Notes under the pieces: model-generated
The model's input: only the letters and a program-made list of their open reading frames with translations
Databases searched by the model: none
Told to the model about the DNA's origin: nothing
Position numbers and translations under genes: made by a program
In this document: in pieces, positions 34,908-46,070 of the stretch
Numbering within the stretch: position 1 is the stretch's first letter
Layout of the letters: each line of letters starts with the position of its first letter
Assembly: GCA_034440615.1 (NCBI GenBank)
Contig: JAOTOM010004616.1
Coordinates: forward strand, 1 to 64,000
DNA length: 64,000 nt
From: Ashinkailepas kermadecensis
Taxonomy: Eukaryota; Arthropoda; Thecostraca; Neolepadidae
Reading direction: 5' to 3'

Positions 34908-36795
34908 TCAAACACGGTCGACATCGGCGGGCGCGCGGGGTATGTCGCCAGGGCCAGGGACCCAGAGCAGTGTGAGTTGAAGGTGAGCATGATGCGTGTG
35001 ATAGAGTTGACGGATAGCGTGGAGTGTGGGGTGTGTAGTGTTGTGTGTGGCTGCGAGAGCATCGATGGATGAACGTGAGTCAGTGCAGATGATTGTTGGT
35101 GTGTTGCTGTGGTGTTGAACAATGTGGCTGAGACAGGCGTAGATAGCGACAAACTCCGAAGTGTAAACAGAGTGGTGTGGTGTTAATTTTATTTGGCCAA
35201 AGTTGGGACCACCACACCAGGCAGCTCCCGTACCGTCTGAGGTACCTGAGCCGTCCGTGTAGAAGTATGTGAGATGGGGGTGGGCTGCTTGATATTCGAA
35301 GAATGTCTGTTGGGTTTCGAGGGGGGAAAGTAATTTTTTGTTGTAGTGGAAGAGATATTCTAGATTGGGGTGATGCATGTGCAAAAACGGGAGAAGGGGG
35401 GGCAATTTGTCGGGGAATACATTGGGGAATCTGAGTGCGAATGTGAGGACATGGTCCAAATGTATGGCAATATTGTATTTGTTCCTATTATATGAGCGTC
35501 GAACGGGAGGATTAGAGAGTGCGAGAGTGGCAGGGTGGTTGTGCTGTGTTGTGGTCCGAAAGTGGTATCTGACTAGTTGGAGTGTTCTGCGGTGTTGTAA
35601 GCTGGGTAGGTGGGCCTCAGCCCGGAGACTAGTGATGGGCGTGGTGCGGTGTGCTCCGGTGATGAGGCGAAGTGCGTTATTCTGTATGCGTTCAAGTGTT
35701 GTGATGTGTGAAGGAGATATATTATCGAAGATAAACGCATTGTATTCCAGGATTGAGCGAATCAGAGCAATATACATTGTGTTGAGTGTAGCCCTGTCTG
35801 CACCCCAGTCGCGACCGGAGATGCAGCGCAGGAGATTGAGACGTTTTGCGCAACATTGTTTTAGATAAGCAATATGGGGGCCGAAACAAAGACTTTTGTC
35901 TAGAACGATGCCAAGATAGGTGAAGGTGGTTTGGTGAGGGATAATTTGGTGGCGGTAACGGAGTGGTGTAAGAGGTGGGATGTGCGAGGTGAGCCAGAAG
36001 AAAAGTATTGTGACGGATTTGGTGGGGCAGATTTGCGGTCCCCAAAGGGAGCACCAGGAATCAATTTGATTCATGGCGCGCTGCATTAAATAATTTGGAT
36101 TGTCTGCCGATGGGTGCGTGCACCACATGGCCAAATCATCGGCAAAAATGGAGTATTTTAGACAGGGGGCTATGTGATGGAGGTCAGCGAGTGCATCGTT
36201 TATCATAATAAGAAAGAGGGTGGGGGATAACACGCTGCCTTGTGGGACGCCTTGATCTAATTTTTGGGACCGATAATGGATATTGCCACAGCGGACGGTG
36301 AATGTTCTATTAGCGAGAAAGTTGGTGAGAAATTTTGTCATTCTGCCTCTGATGCCAATACGATGTAATTTGATTAGGAGGGCCGAACTGTGTACTTTAT
36401 TGAATGCGGACTTTAGGTCGAGAAAGAGTGCCACAGTTTCATGTTTTTTTACATGAAGCCGCCTGTATCGAGTCAACTAATAGAATGAGATTGTCAGTGG
36501 TGCTGTGTCTGGGTCGAAAGCCGCTTTGAAAGGGGAAGAGAATGTCATTGTTTTCGAGATGGACTCTGATTCGTCCATTGACCATGGGCTCAAAGAGTTT
36601 AGAGGCACAACTAGTGAGAGAGATAGGTCGATAGCTAGAGGGAAGATCGCGAGGTTTGCGAGGTTTAGCAATAGGAATGATAGTGCTAGTAGACCAGGAA
36701 AGCGGGAAGGTGCCGTCAGTCCATAGTTGGTTTAGTGCCGAAAGGAGGCTGTCTTTTCCGGAGTCGGATAGATTTTGGAAGAAGGGGTATGCCAA
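34908..36795 (-). pseudogene. LINE D ORF2, reverse transcriptase and RNase H part
   Basis: 36795-36439 holds the first RT blocks (IIPIAKPRKPRDLPSSYRPI, FQSGFRPRHSTTDNL). After a frame change near 36450, 36476-34908 continues with VALFLDLKSAFNKV, GVPQGSVLSPTLFLIMIND, the catalytic FADD (plus-strand ~36133-36147) and KSVTILFF. The thumb region (GRDWGADRATLNTMYIALIR) and RNase H (FYTDGSGTSDGTGAAW, YTSEFVAIYACL, CTDSRSSIDAL) follow. The C-terminal LLWVPG block degenerates right after, so the end is damaged. This is the best-preserved polymerase in the window. Confidence 0.85.
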
Positions 36796-37034
36796 TTGGT
36801 CAGGGCCAGCTGCAGTGTTGGTTACTTTGGAAAGGGATAAATTTAGTTCATAGAGAGTAAAGGGGGCATTGTATGGTTCAGTTTTGTCCGAGGTAAAGTT
36901 GCAGGTGGCGAGAGTGGTTTGTAGGAAGTCGATTGTTTGTTGTGAGTATTGTGTGTTTGAGGATATGTCTGCATAATAGGTGGCAAAGTGTTCCGCGACG
37001 TCCGAGGGTTATGTGATGCTGCGTTGATTAATTG

Positions 37035-37931
37035 TCAGTTGTGGGAATCCGCGGTGTGGGGATCTGCCATTTGCGAAAGAGCGAATTTTGGTCCAAATTT
37101 GGCCGACCGGTTGAGTGAGTTTGAATAGAGTTGCCAGCTGCGTTTTTTGGCCGTAAGGATAATCTGCTGACAACGTTTTTTAGCCTCGCGGGCTTCTAAC
37201 ATGTTTTGGGTGGTGAGATTTTTGCCAAATTTTCGCTCAGCCCGCCGCCGCAGAGCGACGGCGCGTTGACATTCGTCGTTCCACCACGGCACGTGGTGAC
37301 CGCCAGGGGAGCGACGAGTGTGGGGGACATGATTTTCTGCCGCGAGAAACATGGTGTCAAGAAAAGCTGATGTTGGGGGGTGTGAATGAGGGGGGAAGAC
37401 AGTGTCAATTTCCTGGGAGAAAGATGGCCATTTCGCCTTGCGAACATTCCAGCGGGGGACAAATGAGTAATCTCTAACCTGGGCTGAGCGTTCAAGCATA
37501 ATATGAATAGGGGAGTGATCGCTAAAGAGGGGGTCGGGTTGTACATACCAAGAAAAGAGGGGTGAGATGGAGGCCGAGGCCAGAGATAGGTCAATGGCAG
37601 ATGGACGGAACGGGGCAATGTCGGTGTTGTGTGTGGGTGTTTGGTCATTTAAAAAGACCATGTTGTGGGTGTTGAGGAGTGTTTCGATGTGGTGTCCGCG
37701 AGGTGATGTGGTGTGACAGCCCCATGCCTGGTGGTGGGCATTCAAGTCACCCAGCACTAGACAGGGGTGAGGGAGGAGACCGAAGAGGTCGGTCACAGAA
37801 GATAAGGGGTGTGTAAGAGAAGGTGGGAGATATAGAGAGAGTATAGTGAGCTCTAGTTGTGCAATTTTGACAGAAACAGCAATACAATTTAGGTTATTAA
37901 CAATGTTGCGCCGGACCAATAACCAAAACAA
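37035..37931 (-). pseudogene. LINE D ORF2, endonuclease part
   Basis: This is the C-terminal half of an apurinic-type endonuclease: LTILSLYLPPS, LVLGDLNAHHQAWG (the GDxNAHH block), and DPLFSDHSPIHIML with the catalytic SDH. A linker with WWNDECQRAVALRRRAERKF, typical of I/Jockey-group elements, follows. The first residues (MFWLLVRRN) are junction sequence, not the native start. The frame is lost near 37020, before the RT. Confidence 0.8.
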
Positions 37932-37985
37932 ACAATGTTGAGGTTATTAACAATGTAACAATGTTGCGCCGGACCACACAAAGCC
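37880..37985. other. Rearranged junction of LINEs D and C
   Basis: The words gttattaacaatgt and aacaatgttgcgccggacca occur repeatedly across 37894-37976, around the switch from minus-strand D to plus-strand C. TGCGCCGGACCACAC belongs to the C/B-type element, where copy B has it near 16690. The pattern suggests repeated template jumping at the join. Confidence 0.6.
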
Positions 37986-38746
37986 ACAATATGCCCAGGC
38001 GGCGAGGCCTGCTGCGCCGCCTGCGGGAAGAGGGGGAGGGGGGGGGGGGGGGGGGGGAGCACTAGGCCGGGGACAGCTCTTGTCCTCGGTGGATGGCGGA
38101 GAAGGAAATTCTCCGCCTGGTCCACCTGGAGGGCATGGAGCCGTCCCTGGCCAGGAGGGCGTTGGCCGACCAGCCGGCGGCGTGGCCGACCCGACGCACA
38201 GAGCCGGGCTATAGACCTCCACCACCACAACTGAGCCACACAGAGTACCCGGCTCTGCCCACACCCACCACGACGCGACACAAGCACAACACAAACACCT
38301 AACCACAAACAAATCAAACACGACCACAACTCACACCAACACCCACCAACAACACACGCAAAACGCGAGCACCAACACTAGCATACACCTCAGTACAGCA
38401 CCCGGCACACCAACCACCACCACCACCAAACCGCCAACCGACACCGACACCCCCACCCTCTCAACGTCCACCGCCACCACCCCAACGGCCAACAGCCTCA
38501 CCATATCCACAGACATCTCCCTCAACAGACGGATCACCAACAAACACAAACCCGCACATACACGGACCAAGACACAGACACAGAGGAACATACTGACATA
38601 GAACACTCTTCAACAGACACAGAGCGGACACTCCCCTCACAACAGAGACCACCCTCGCCCACCAACCACCAAAGCCACTAAAAAGCACAAAAAGACCAAA
38701 CTCACCTAAGATACCATTTACGCGCGCCACCACACATAAACAATGA
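37985..38746 (+). pseudogene. LINE C ORF1, C-terminal part
   Basis: After the knuckle remnant and the poly-G run, MAEKEILRLVHLEGMEPSLA and WPTRRTEPGYRPPPPQLS (38093-38302) match copies A and B. A Pro/Thr-rich tail follows and the ORF ends at the TGA 38744-38746, which overlaps the ORF2 start ATG at 38743. Confidence 0.65.
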
Positions 38747-39225
38747 ACACAATCATACAATGGAACACACACGGCCTCATTAGACATTGGAATGAATTAA
38801 AACATTACGCATTGCAAACAAATCACACAGCACTATCACTACAGGAAACACACTTCAAACCACACGACCTATATCAATTTAACATTCCTCACTACACACT
38901 ACACAGACAAGACACACCCAACATACACAGATCAGGCGGAGTATGGACATACATTAGGAACACAACCCCGCACCGCCTGATACAATTCAACACCACAGCA
39001 GACATACTACTCACTGAAATATACATACACAACACAGCTTACACACTCATTAACGTATATGACCCCCATCACGAAACACAGAAACCCTCTCGGAATTAAA
39101 TAAGGCACTTGACCAAATTCACATCCCTGTCATACTCACCGGAGATTTAAACTCACACCAACCACTATGGGACACTCGCACAACACAACCCGATCACAAA
39201 GCACTCACACTCATCACACCTTGCT
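38743..39225 (+). pseudogene. LINE C ORF2, endonuclease N-terminal part
   Basis: It starts at the ATG at 38743 with IIQWNTHGLIRHWNELKHYA, then LSLQETHFKPHDLYQF, SGGVWTYIRN and LINVYDPHHETQ. The stop at 39097 is a frame change: GDLNSHQPLWDTRTTQPDHK continues in another frame before the copy ends. It closely parallels copy A at 9207-9720. Confidence 0.8.
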
Positions 39226-40053
39226 TGCCAAACTAGCAGACGGAATTGTTCCATTGATCAACGCCAGACACCTGTTTTGGACGTTATCTTAGCAATTTAT
39301 GTTCCACACATGGCCTATTGCTAGATCATCATGTGTTGTGTTGTTCATGTGATGTGACGTGCAGGCATCGTGCGACCAGTCGGATTCCTGCAGGCATGTT
39401 GTTACAGCCCGCATGTCAAATAATACGACCATAAGAAGATCATCCTCAGATAGCTGAGTGCTTCTGCTGCATGCATGGATGTGATGGATATGCTTTCACA
39501 GGTAGAAATACAGACACACGCAAACACATACCCCGGTTTGTCGTGTGACATCACGATGATACTTCAATGCTCCAGCACCGGAAAGGATACATACGACATC
39601 ACATTGCGTGGTCTTACAGCCATGTCGGCACCGGCGTTAGGATTGGTGCTTCAGGACAATTGAATTGCCCATCGTCAGTTGTATGGTATTTCGCCAGCTG
39701 TGCGGTCAGAGTCCGACGTGTGCACGTGCGACTGCTCGCCTCTCCCCAGATGTTATTGACGTACAGTTCACCGCTCTAACACCGCCTGACAACACATTTA
39801 GTTATTTATATATTTATTTCACAATACATGCCCTCCACGTATAGTGGCTGTTATGGACAGTATGACCACATATATTTACAAAGAAAGGATAGATGTGTGG
39901 TCAATAGTGGGAGCAGATGTGCAACAAACATTCATACACCAACATAATACAAAACTCATATCACTATGTGCACAACACACACCGTACTTGCAACACGAGC
40001 TATAAATGAGTAGTTTAGAGAAGTGATTGGAAAGCGATGGCCTAAAGGTGAGT
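39226..40053. other. No gene recognised
   Basis: Mixed sequence between LINE fragments C and E. The last ~250 bp may be the 3' UTR of element E. No conserved protein was seen. Confidence 0.45.
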
Positions 40054-41716
40054 TCACAGTGTACACAAATCCGCTGTGTAAGTTTTTTTTGGGTGACTAG
40101 TGTGTTGTTCGTGGAGATAAGCTAGTGCAAGTTTCTTGAAGTTAGACAGCCTCGATGGTTTTGTTTCAGTAGGAAGTTTGTTATAGTGGAAGACAGACGA
40201 GTAGAGAAATCTCCTGCGGACCGCCTCTCTGTGTATGGCTGACAGGTGCAGGTGTTCGTGTGCACGTGTATGACGGTTTCGCAGGGTTGAGTTTGCAGTG
40301 AATTGACCGGCAATGTGCGTTGGCTCACCCGTCAGAACGATCTTGTGAAGCAAAGTAAGGCTGTGAAATAGATGCAGATCAGCTCCGTGAGGAGACCCAA
40401 CTCGTTACGTGCATCAGAAATATGATCAACTTTCCGTAGACCTGACACGACTCTAATGGCGAAGTTAATGATCTTGTCTAGTTTGTGGATGTTTGCTGCC
40501 GACCCGTTCCAGTAAACAGATATGCAGTAGCGGATATTGGATATAACTTGGCTATTGACTATAGTGAAGAGGGTACTGGTTGGCAGATGGTGACGCCGAT
40601 GGCTCAGGTCCAGAAGGAATCCAGTGCACTTGCGCACCACAACAGCTACATGGGAATCCCACGATATGTGGCGATCAGATGTCATCCCAAGGTTCCTACA
40701 CGAATGAATCTCATCTATCACGGCGTCCCAAAAGCACACTCGTATCGAGGTAATATTGCGAAGATTTTGACGAGATCCGAACGTGAACACCTGAGTTTTG
40801 GTCGGGTTTACCTTCAAACCGTGATCCAGGAAGTAGTCGTAAAATTGGTTCAGACATGTCTCAATCTGACTCAGATTTGGGATATCAGATTTGCGACCGG
40901 AGATGAGGACATGGGTGTCGTCTGCGAACTGAGTGACGTGTGCTACCGGGACGTGCAAACTGAGGTCGTTCGAAAAGATGCAATAGAGGAGTGGATGAGC
41001 CTTGCAAAAACACCTATGTTGTTTGGGAGAAAGGAGGAGAGAGGAGGAGAGATGCCTGTTTTCGCGTTGATCTGAGATGCTAACAGCCTGCGTGTGACCT
41101 CCCAGATAAGCCCTAAACCAGCCAGTATCGATTCCATTCTAAACTGCTCACTAGTTTAGTGAGCAGTTTGGAGTCGTCTATTACGTCGAAGCATTTACTG
41201 AGGTTCAGAATGCAAAGGAGAGATACTTCCGAACGGTCCATTGCTGCTAGTATTTTGTTCGTGACTGAGATGAGAGAGCGGTCTCCGTAGAGTGGCGTGG
41301 TCCGAAGCCGTGCTGAGTTTGTGCCAGTAGGTGGTTTGAGTTCAGGAAGTGTTAAAGTTGTTTCTGCACTACCCTCTCTGTGATTTTGGCGATAATCGGA
41401 ACCAATGAGATGGGCCTAAAATTAGAGGGATCCGAAGGATCTCCTGATTTGTGAATGGCAGTTACTATTGACTGCTTCCAAGTGGAGGGATATCAGCTGT
41501 AGTCAGGCATGCGTTTATAATGTCGAGCAGCACTTCTCCGATAAAAAAGAACACAAATGTGATAACCTTAATACAAATCCCGTCGGGTCCGCAAGCACTT
41601 GTGCTTCTCATGTCCATGACAATTTTGGCTAGCTGTTCGAGGGATCTGGGTGATACTGTATAGGAGCTGGCTGAGACGCGCGATAGCCGGCAACTAGGAG
41701 GTGTGTGTTCAGGCAT
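40054..41716 (-). pseudogene. CR1-like LINE E, reverse transcriptase pieces
   Basis: 41716-41465 contains the early RT step MRSTSACGPDGICIKVI. Around 41010-40920 reads CIFSNDLSLHVPVAHVTQ followed by the catalytic FADD (plus strand 40917-40928). Then come GLKVNPTKTQVFTFGSR, RNLGMTSDRHISWDSHV and an RT thumb region to 40332 (ISNIRYCISVYWNGSAANIH). A C-terminal part in another frame at 40353-40054 has RNRHTRAHEHLHL. It is clearly broken in several places. Confidence 0.7.
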
Positions 41717-42518
41717 GTTTGCCTGGGGTTTGACCTCTGCTGATACCTTAGGTCCGACACTAACAAAGTATTGATTTAGCTGCTCAGGTAGGACCTGAGG
41801 TTAGGAGCCTTTTTTGGTGTCGATAATGGGCTTGATAGCAGCCACGTAGCTGATGGGCCTTTCTGAGCTATCTTTCTGGTAATCTCTTCCCTGCATTCAG
41901 CTCTAACAGCTGAGCGAACTTGTCTGTTGTATTTTGTATGTGCTTCTATCTTGCAAGTGCAAAGCTACATTTCGCCAATGCAAGAGCTGTTTGGTAGCTT
42001 CGCTAACATGTGGTGCTGTTGGGTTTCGAATTTTGATGTTTCTGAGGGGCAGGTGCTCGTCGAGAATAGGTGTCAGCAATTTCAGCAGGATGTCCCATTT
42101 GCCAGTTACTGAGATGCGACCAGTGACCTAGACCCAGTCGATCTCACCAAGGTCAAGCGTCAGTTCCGAGGTATCCACTCAGTCCGTAAGAACGTGACTT
42201 ACACGGTGTTAACTGAGGCAGGCCTGTTTACTTTAATCGAACGTATGATAAATTTGTGAGGACTGTAGTGGAAGAAACTCACTCTGATTCTGCCAACAGA
42301 GATGGGCGAGTTTGTTATGATGACATCCAATACAGAATGTAGAGCGCTGCACTGTCACGGTAAGTGAATAGTTGCTAATTAACTCAAGCAGGTGTGTTTT
42401 GCTGGGTCTATTAGCCGTGTCGAGGAGGTTGCAATTTAGCTCACCTGCGAGGTAGAAAGTGCCGGTGCAGTTGATTGTCGCATTTGAACCTGTCTTTCGA
42501 GCTCAGCGAAGTCATCAT

Positions 42519-43189
42519 TTAAGGCAGAAGAGTGTTACGAGGAGGCCGATAGATTGCCCCCAGAATGAAATAATTTCCGATTTTCCCTTTGACTTTGGCC
42601 CAGAGTGATTCTAGTTGGGAGCTCGAGTTCGGAGACATATACATTTTAAAAACGGTAATAGTTAGTGCTAACGTGGCGATAATCGCCACCCCACCGTGAC
42701 CACTAGAGTCGGTCCGGTCCGCGCGTTTCACTTGGTAATCGGGGAAGTTAATGAGACGCGTGGGGGTGCTAGGTCGCAGCCAGGGCTCAGTCACCACAGG
42801 CTAGGTCTAGACAGTAAGAACGAAGGTCGTTGTGTAGCTCAAGTAGTTTAGGTTGTATAGATTGGGCATTGATGAGTCCCAGGTGAAGCTGTCCTTTGCG
42901 CTGCTGAGCTGCCACATGGCTTGTTCCGCCCCGCGATGCGCGTCTTCTGCCGCCCCTGGCGCCGCGCCTGCCCCGGCGTGCTTTCTTGGTCGCTGTTTTT
43001 ATAACGGCGACGCTCCCCTCGGTCGGGCGGCCGAGGGGAGCGTGAGCTGGTGACTGGCGGCGGCGGTGATGACGTCACGGACGGGACGGCTGCGTGCCCG
43101 TTCCGAGCCCGGGTGGCCGGGGATGTGAAGGCGGTGAAAATTTGAACAAGGACGATAGATAACAGCAGCCTGATTATGTCCATGTGCAT
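42519..43189 (-). pseudogene. CR1-like LINE E, start of ORF2 and endonuclease
   Basis: 43189-42848 is an Arg/Pro/Ser-rich N-terminal part (MHMDIIRLLLSIVLVQIF...). The endonuclease then begins as LHLGLINAQSIQPKLLELHN (about 42893-42834). After a frame change it continues VTEPWLRPSTPTRLINFPDY, SGHGGVAII and LESLWAKVKGKIGNYFILGA, with IYRPPR at the end. The frame is lost at 42519, before the RT. Confidence 0.7.
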
Positions 43190-43700
43190 GATGACAACTG
43201 GTAGAGCTGTAGATAGACGATGAAGAATACTATTGCTGGAGGCACAGGAATTCCGAGCGGCACCAAGGCGTCAGTCATATCGTTCATTGTCTTCTCCGCT
43301 GCAGTGTCGGAAAAAGACTAACCACGGGCAGTAGCTGATGATTGATGCAAGGGAAGTCAATGTAGAGAAAGGCGCTGTCACTTCTTCACTCACTCAGTTT
43401 TGCAGGCGTCCAATCACTGTGCAATCACTGTCCAATCACTGCACAATTACCGTCAGGAATAACCAGCAGAAATTTCCACTAATGAGTTCAGCCATTTCGC
43501 GCACTTGTAGCGAATAGGTACGCCGGTTTTGGTTCGCTATTCACTTCTATTTTTTTCCGGTACACTTTTCACTCTTTTTGGTTCACTTCTCACTCAGAGT
43601 TTCACACACCCTATACACAGAGGCAACAAAGAGGGCGAGTGAAAGGTTGGGCGAGCGACCGAGACGCGTCTGCTCGCGGCGCCGCGCTCAGGCGACATGT

Positions 43701-44070
43701 GTTGGGGAACATTCACTGCTCCATGTGTCACTCATCGTCACTGCAGCCAAGTCACTGCTGCAGCATCGGCAGGCCAGCAATGTGTGATGGATATAGCAGA
43801 CCGGGAATCTGCATATTAATATCATAGAACCGACATCCTTCATTATAGCTCCAGCACCGGCGCTCCAGAGCGGACGAGCCACAAATCCGTCATGGATGAA
43901 CATGTATTGCATGAACATCACTGACGCAGCAGATGCACACAACTGCGGCAGCGCATTACCTCAGCACAGACAGGCCACGGCAACGTCCGGTGGATATGTG
44001 TCCGTCTCATATTACTGACGCTACACATGTGTCATTAACAGGTCGCAATGGCAGACATAGATAAGCATAC
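43701..44070. other. No gene recognised
   Basis: Intergenic sequence upstream of a simple-repeat block, with no conserved coding signal. Confidence 0.4.
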
Positions 44071-44079
44071 ATGGCATGC

Positions 44080-44290
44080 CACCATACACCACACCACGTC
44101 ACACACCACACCACATCACACACCACACCACATCACACCACACCACACAAACACACATCACACCTCATCACACACCACACCACACAGACAAACATCACAC
44201 CTCATCACACACCACACCACACCACATCACACACCACACCACACCACATCACACCACACAGACAAGCACCACACCTCATCACAAGCACAC
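44080..44290. repeat. CACAC/ATCACACC simple-repeat array
   Basis: Runs of caccacaccacatcacacaccac with acagacaaacatcacacctcat inserts give His/Thr-only translations in all forward frames. Longer sub-units (about 45 bp with cctcatcacacaccacacc) repeat at least three times. Confidence 0.85.
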
Positions 44291-45397
44291 AGGAGGCGGT
44301 GGCCGGGCGCAAATGCATGGTCGCCGTCTTTCATCGCACATCTTACATCGCACCTTCCGAGTTATATACACATAGGCGTAGGAACGTCTGCAAAAGTGAG
44401 GGGGCCAGGGTGCAGGTTGCCCACCCAAATAGGGTGGGCAAGCGTCCTAGTCGAACCAACTGGCCACCCATTTTGTCGAGCTGATCCACCCAGCTAAAAT
44501 CTGAAAAATAGTAAGGAAGATGGAAAACAAATAACCGTCCATCACAGTCCGGCACCTATCTCGCCCAATACAGGCGTTTTTTCCCGGACAGCTGTGTACC
44601 TTGAGAATGTGGGCACCTTCTTGGGCCATACGGCCATCGCTCTTCCTAATATGATGACCATCATTGGCTGCATGATATGCTCCTCTTCCGACAAGAAAGC
44701 ATCAGTTTTGGCGGATGGGTGCTTAGAGAATGCAGGCGTCCTCCTGGGCCAACTGGTGCTCTTTTTACAGTCCGGCGCTTACTAGGGCCAGGAAATACTT
44801 CTGTTGAAATGAAATGCGGTAGTACCCCTGATGCAAATTTGGGCACCATCCTTGGCACTCTGGCGTCTTTCTTGACAGTACCAATACAGACACCCTTCTG
44901 AGTGCCACTCTTTAGAATGTATGCGCCTTGCTGTGCCAGATGAGCGCTCCCATGCAAATGTAGGTACACTTCGCAACACAGTGTAATGACTGGCCCAGCA
45001 TGGCCAAAATGATCATTGGTACAGCTGAATAAGGCAACAAGGGCATAACGTCTCTCATACTCGACATACCCTTGTCAGATCACTGCCTCCAGGAAATTCT
45101 CTATAGTTCAGATCGAGAAAACGCCTGTCGATGCTATCATTCACGATGGAAGGAATTATTTTCAAATTATGACTCCAAAGATTAAGCCCTAAAGCATGTT
45201 CGCAAAAAACGTATGATGAACTACTTGGCAGAAGCAAGGACATGCGAAGGAACTAAATAAAGAGCATTCGTTTGGTGGACCAGGTACCATCTCCTCGGGG
45301 AAAGCTCCACCAATTGATAAAAATCAATCGGGTGAGCTCAAACCTCATAGAGGCTAAGCTTTACCAGCGAGATGGCATTGGCTGAAAAGAGAGGAAT
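44291..45397. other. Dispersed-repeat debris; no gene
   Basis: The phrase cataggcgtaggaacgtct at 44371 recurs at 46122, each followed by a G-rich stretch, marking the ends of one dispersed repeat family. 44570-44970 repeats words such as gggcacctt and tccggc in both directions. No protein family is recognised. Confidence 0.45.
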
Positions 45398-45930
45398 AGG
45401 CGGAGATGTATCATAACCTCCACAGCTCATAACCTCCACAGTTCATAACCTCCACAAATTCAATATACCCGAAACGCTCGTAACCTCCACAGGTCATAAC
45501 CTCCACAGCTCACAACCTCCACAACTACGAAGCGCTCATAACCTCCACAGCTCACAACCTCCACAAGTCCGCAGCGTTCATAACCTCCACAGGTCATAAC
45601 CTCCACAACTCCAAGCGGTCGTAACCTCCACAGCTCGTAACCTCCACAACTGCGAAGCGCTTAACCTCCACAGCTCACAACCTCCACAAGTCCGAAGCGT
45701 TCATAACCTCCACAGCTCATAACCTCCACAACTGCGAAGCGTTCATAACCTCCACAGCTCGCAACCTCCACAGATTCAAGAACTCCATTATTTTCTAGAA
45801 GCATCACTTCAGATAGCTATCGATAGGTAGCAGCACGGTCTAGGTATTACAATCATGAGATTGAATGCTGAACCATAGGTAACAATATTTGTCGCCAGAT
45901 GGCAGGATGATACTATTGAATAGAGCTCGG
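45398..45930. repeat. cataacctccaca minisatellite with flanking unique part
   Basis: About two dozen copies of taacctccaca at 45411-45775 are arranged as pairs (cataacctccacagctcacaacctccaca) separated by ~10-bp spacers containing gaagcg. They form a higher-order period near 42 bp. The flank 45783-45930 (ttttctagaagcatcacttc...) is shared with the inverted copy at 60790-61185. Confidence 0.85.
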
Positions 45931-45935
45931 AAGCC

Positions 45936-46070
45936 CGCGCATCGACGCGTGGGAAAGTATTGCGTGGCGCAGTGGCAGATGATCGCATATCATTTGCACG
46001 TTTTTCGCCCACAATGTATCGACGCGTGGGAAAATATTGCGACACGCAGTGGCGAATGATCGCATAACCT
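45936..46070. repeat. ~78-bp tandem duplication
   Basis: catcgacgcgtgggaaagtattgcg at about 45939 recurs at about 46017 with few changes, each followed by cgcagtggc and gatcgcata. Confidence 0.75.

Larger units (their letters stand above)
34610..37931 (-). mobile_element. I-like LINE, copy D (ORF2 with RT and RNase H)
   Basis: Minus-strand element carrying most of ORF2: endonuclease C-terminal half, reverse transcriptase and RNase H, then a ~300-bp 3' UTR. AATAAA-type words on the minus strand near 34620-34650 mark the end. It is a different family from A/B/C by sequence. The 5' part, including the endonuclease N-terminus, is missing because it abuts LINE fragment C at 37931. Two frame changes (near 37020 and 36450) inactivate it, but the RT/RNase H frame of 522 codons is intact. 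Confidence 0.85.
37957..39225 (+). mobile_element. I-like LINE, copy C (fragment related to A and B)
   Basis: It begins within the last zinc knuckle of ORF1 and ends abruptly in the ORF2 endonuclease near 39225, where unrelated sequence starts. It is truncated at both ends, which is unusual for simple 5' truncation and fits a rearranged insertion. A run of about 20 G at 38038-38057 interrupts the ORF1 part. Confidence 0.8.
40054..43700 (-). mobile_element. CR1-like non-LTR retrotransposon, copy E (decayed)
   Basis: Minus-strand LINE with an endonuclease near 42900-42519, reverse transcriptase pieces at 41716-40332 and a C-terminal piece to 40054. No RNase H is seen. The GAIYRPPR endonuclease motif and lack of RNase H fit the CR1/L2/Jockey side rather than the I group. 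Upstream GC-rich sequence to about 43700 could be its 5' UTR; 43408-43445 carries three ~12-bp direct repeats (ccaatcactgt). Multiple frame changes inactivate it. Confidence 0.7.

Noticed and set aside
35377..35868. 163-residue plus-strand ORF
   Set aside because: Antisense to the RT/RNase H frame of LINE D.
45410..45780. CRISPR-like array
   Set aside because: Units are ~11-16 bp with short irregular spacers and the genome is eukaryotic, so this is a minisatellite.
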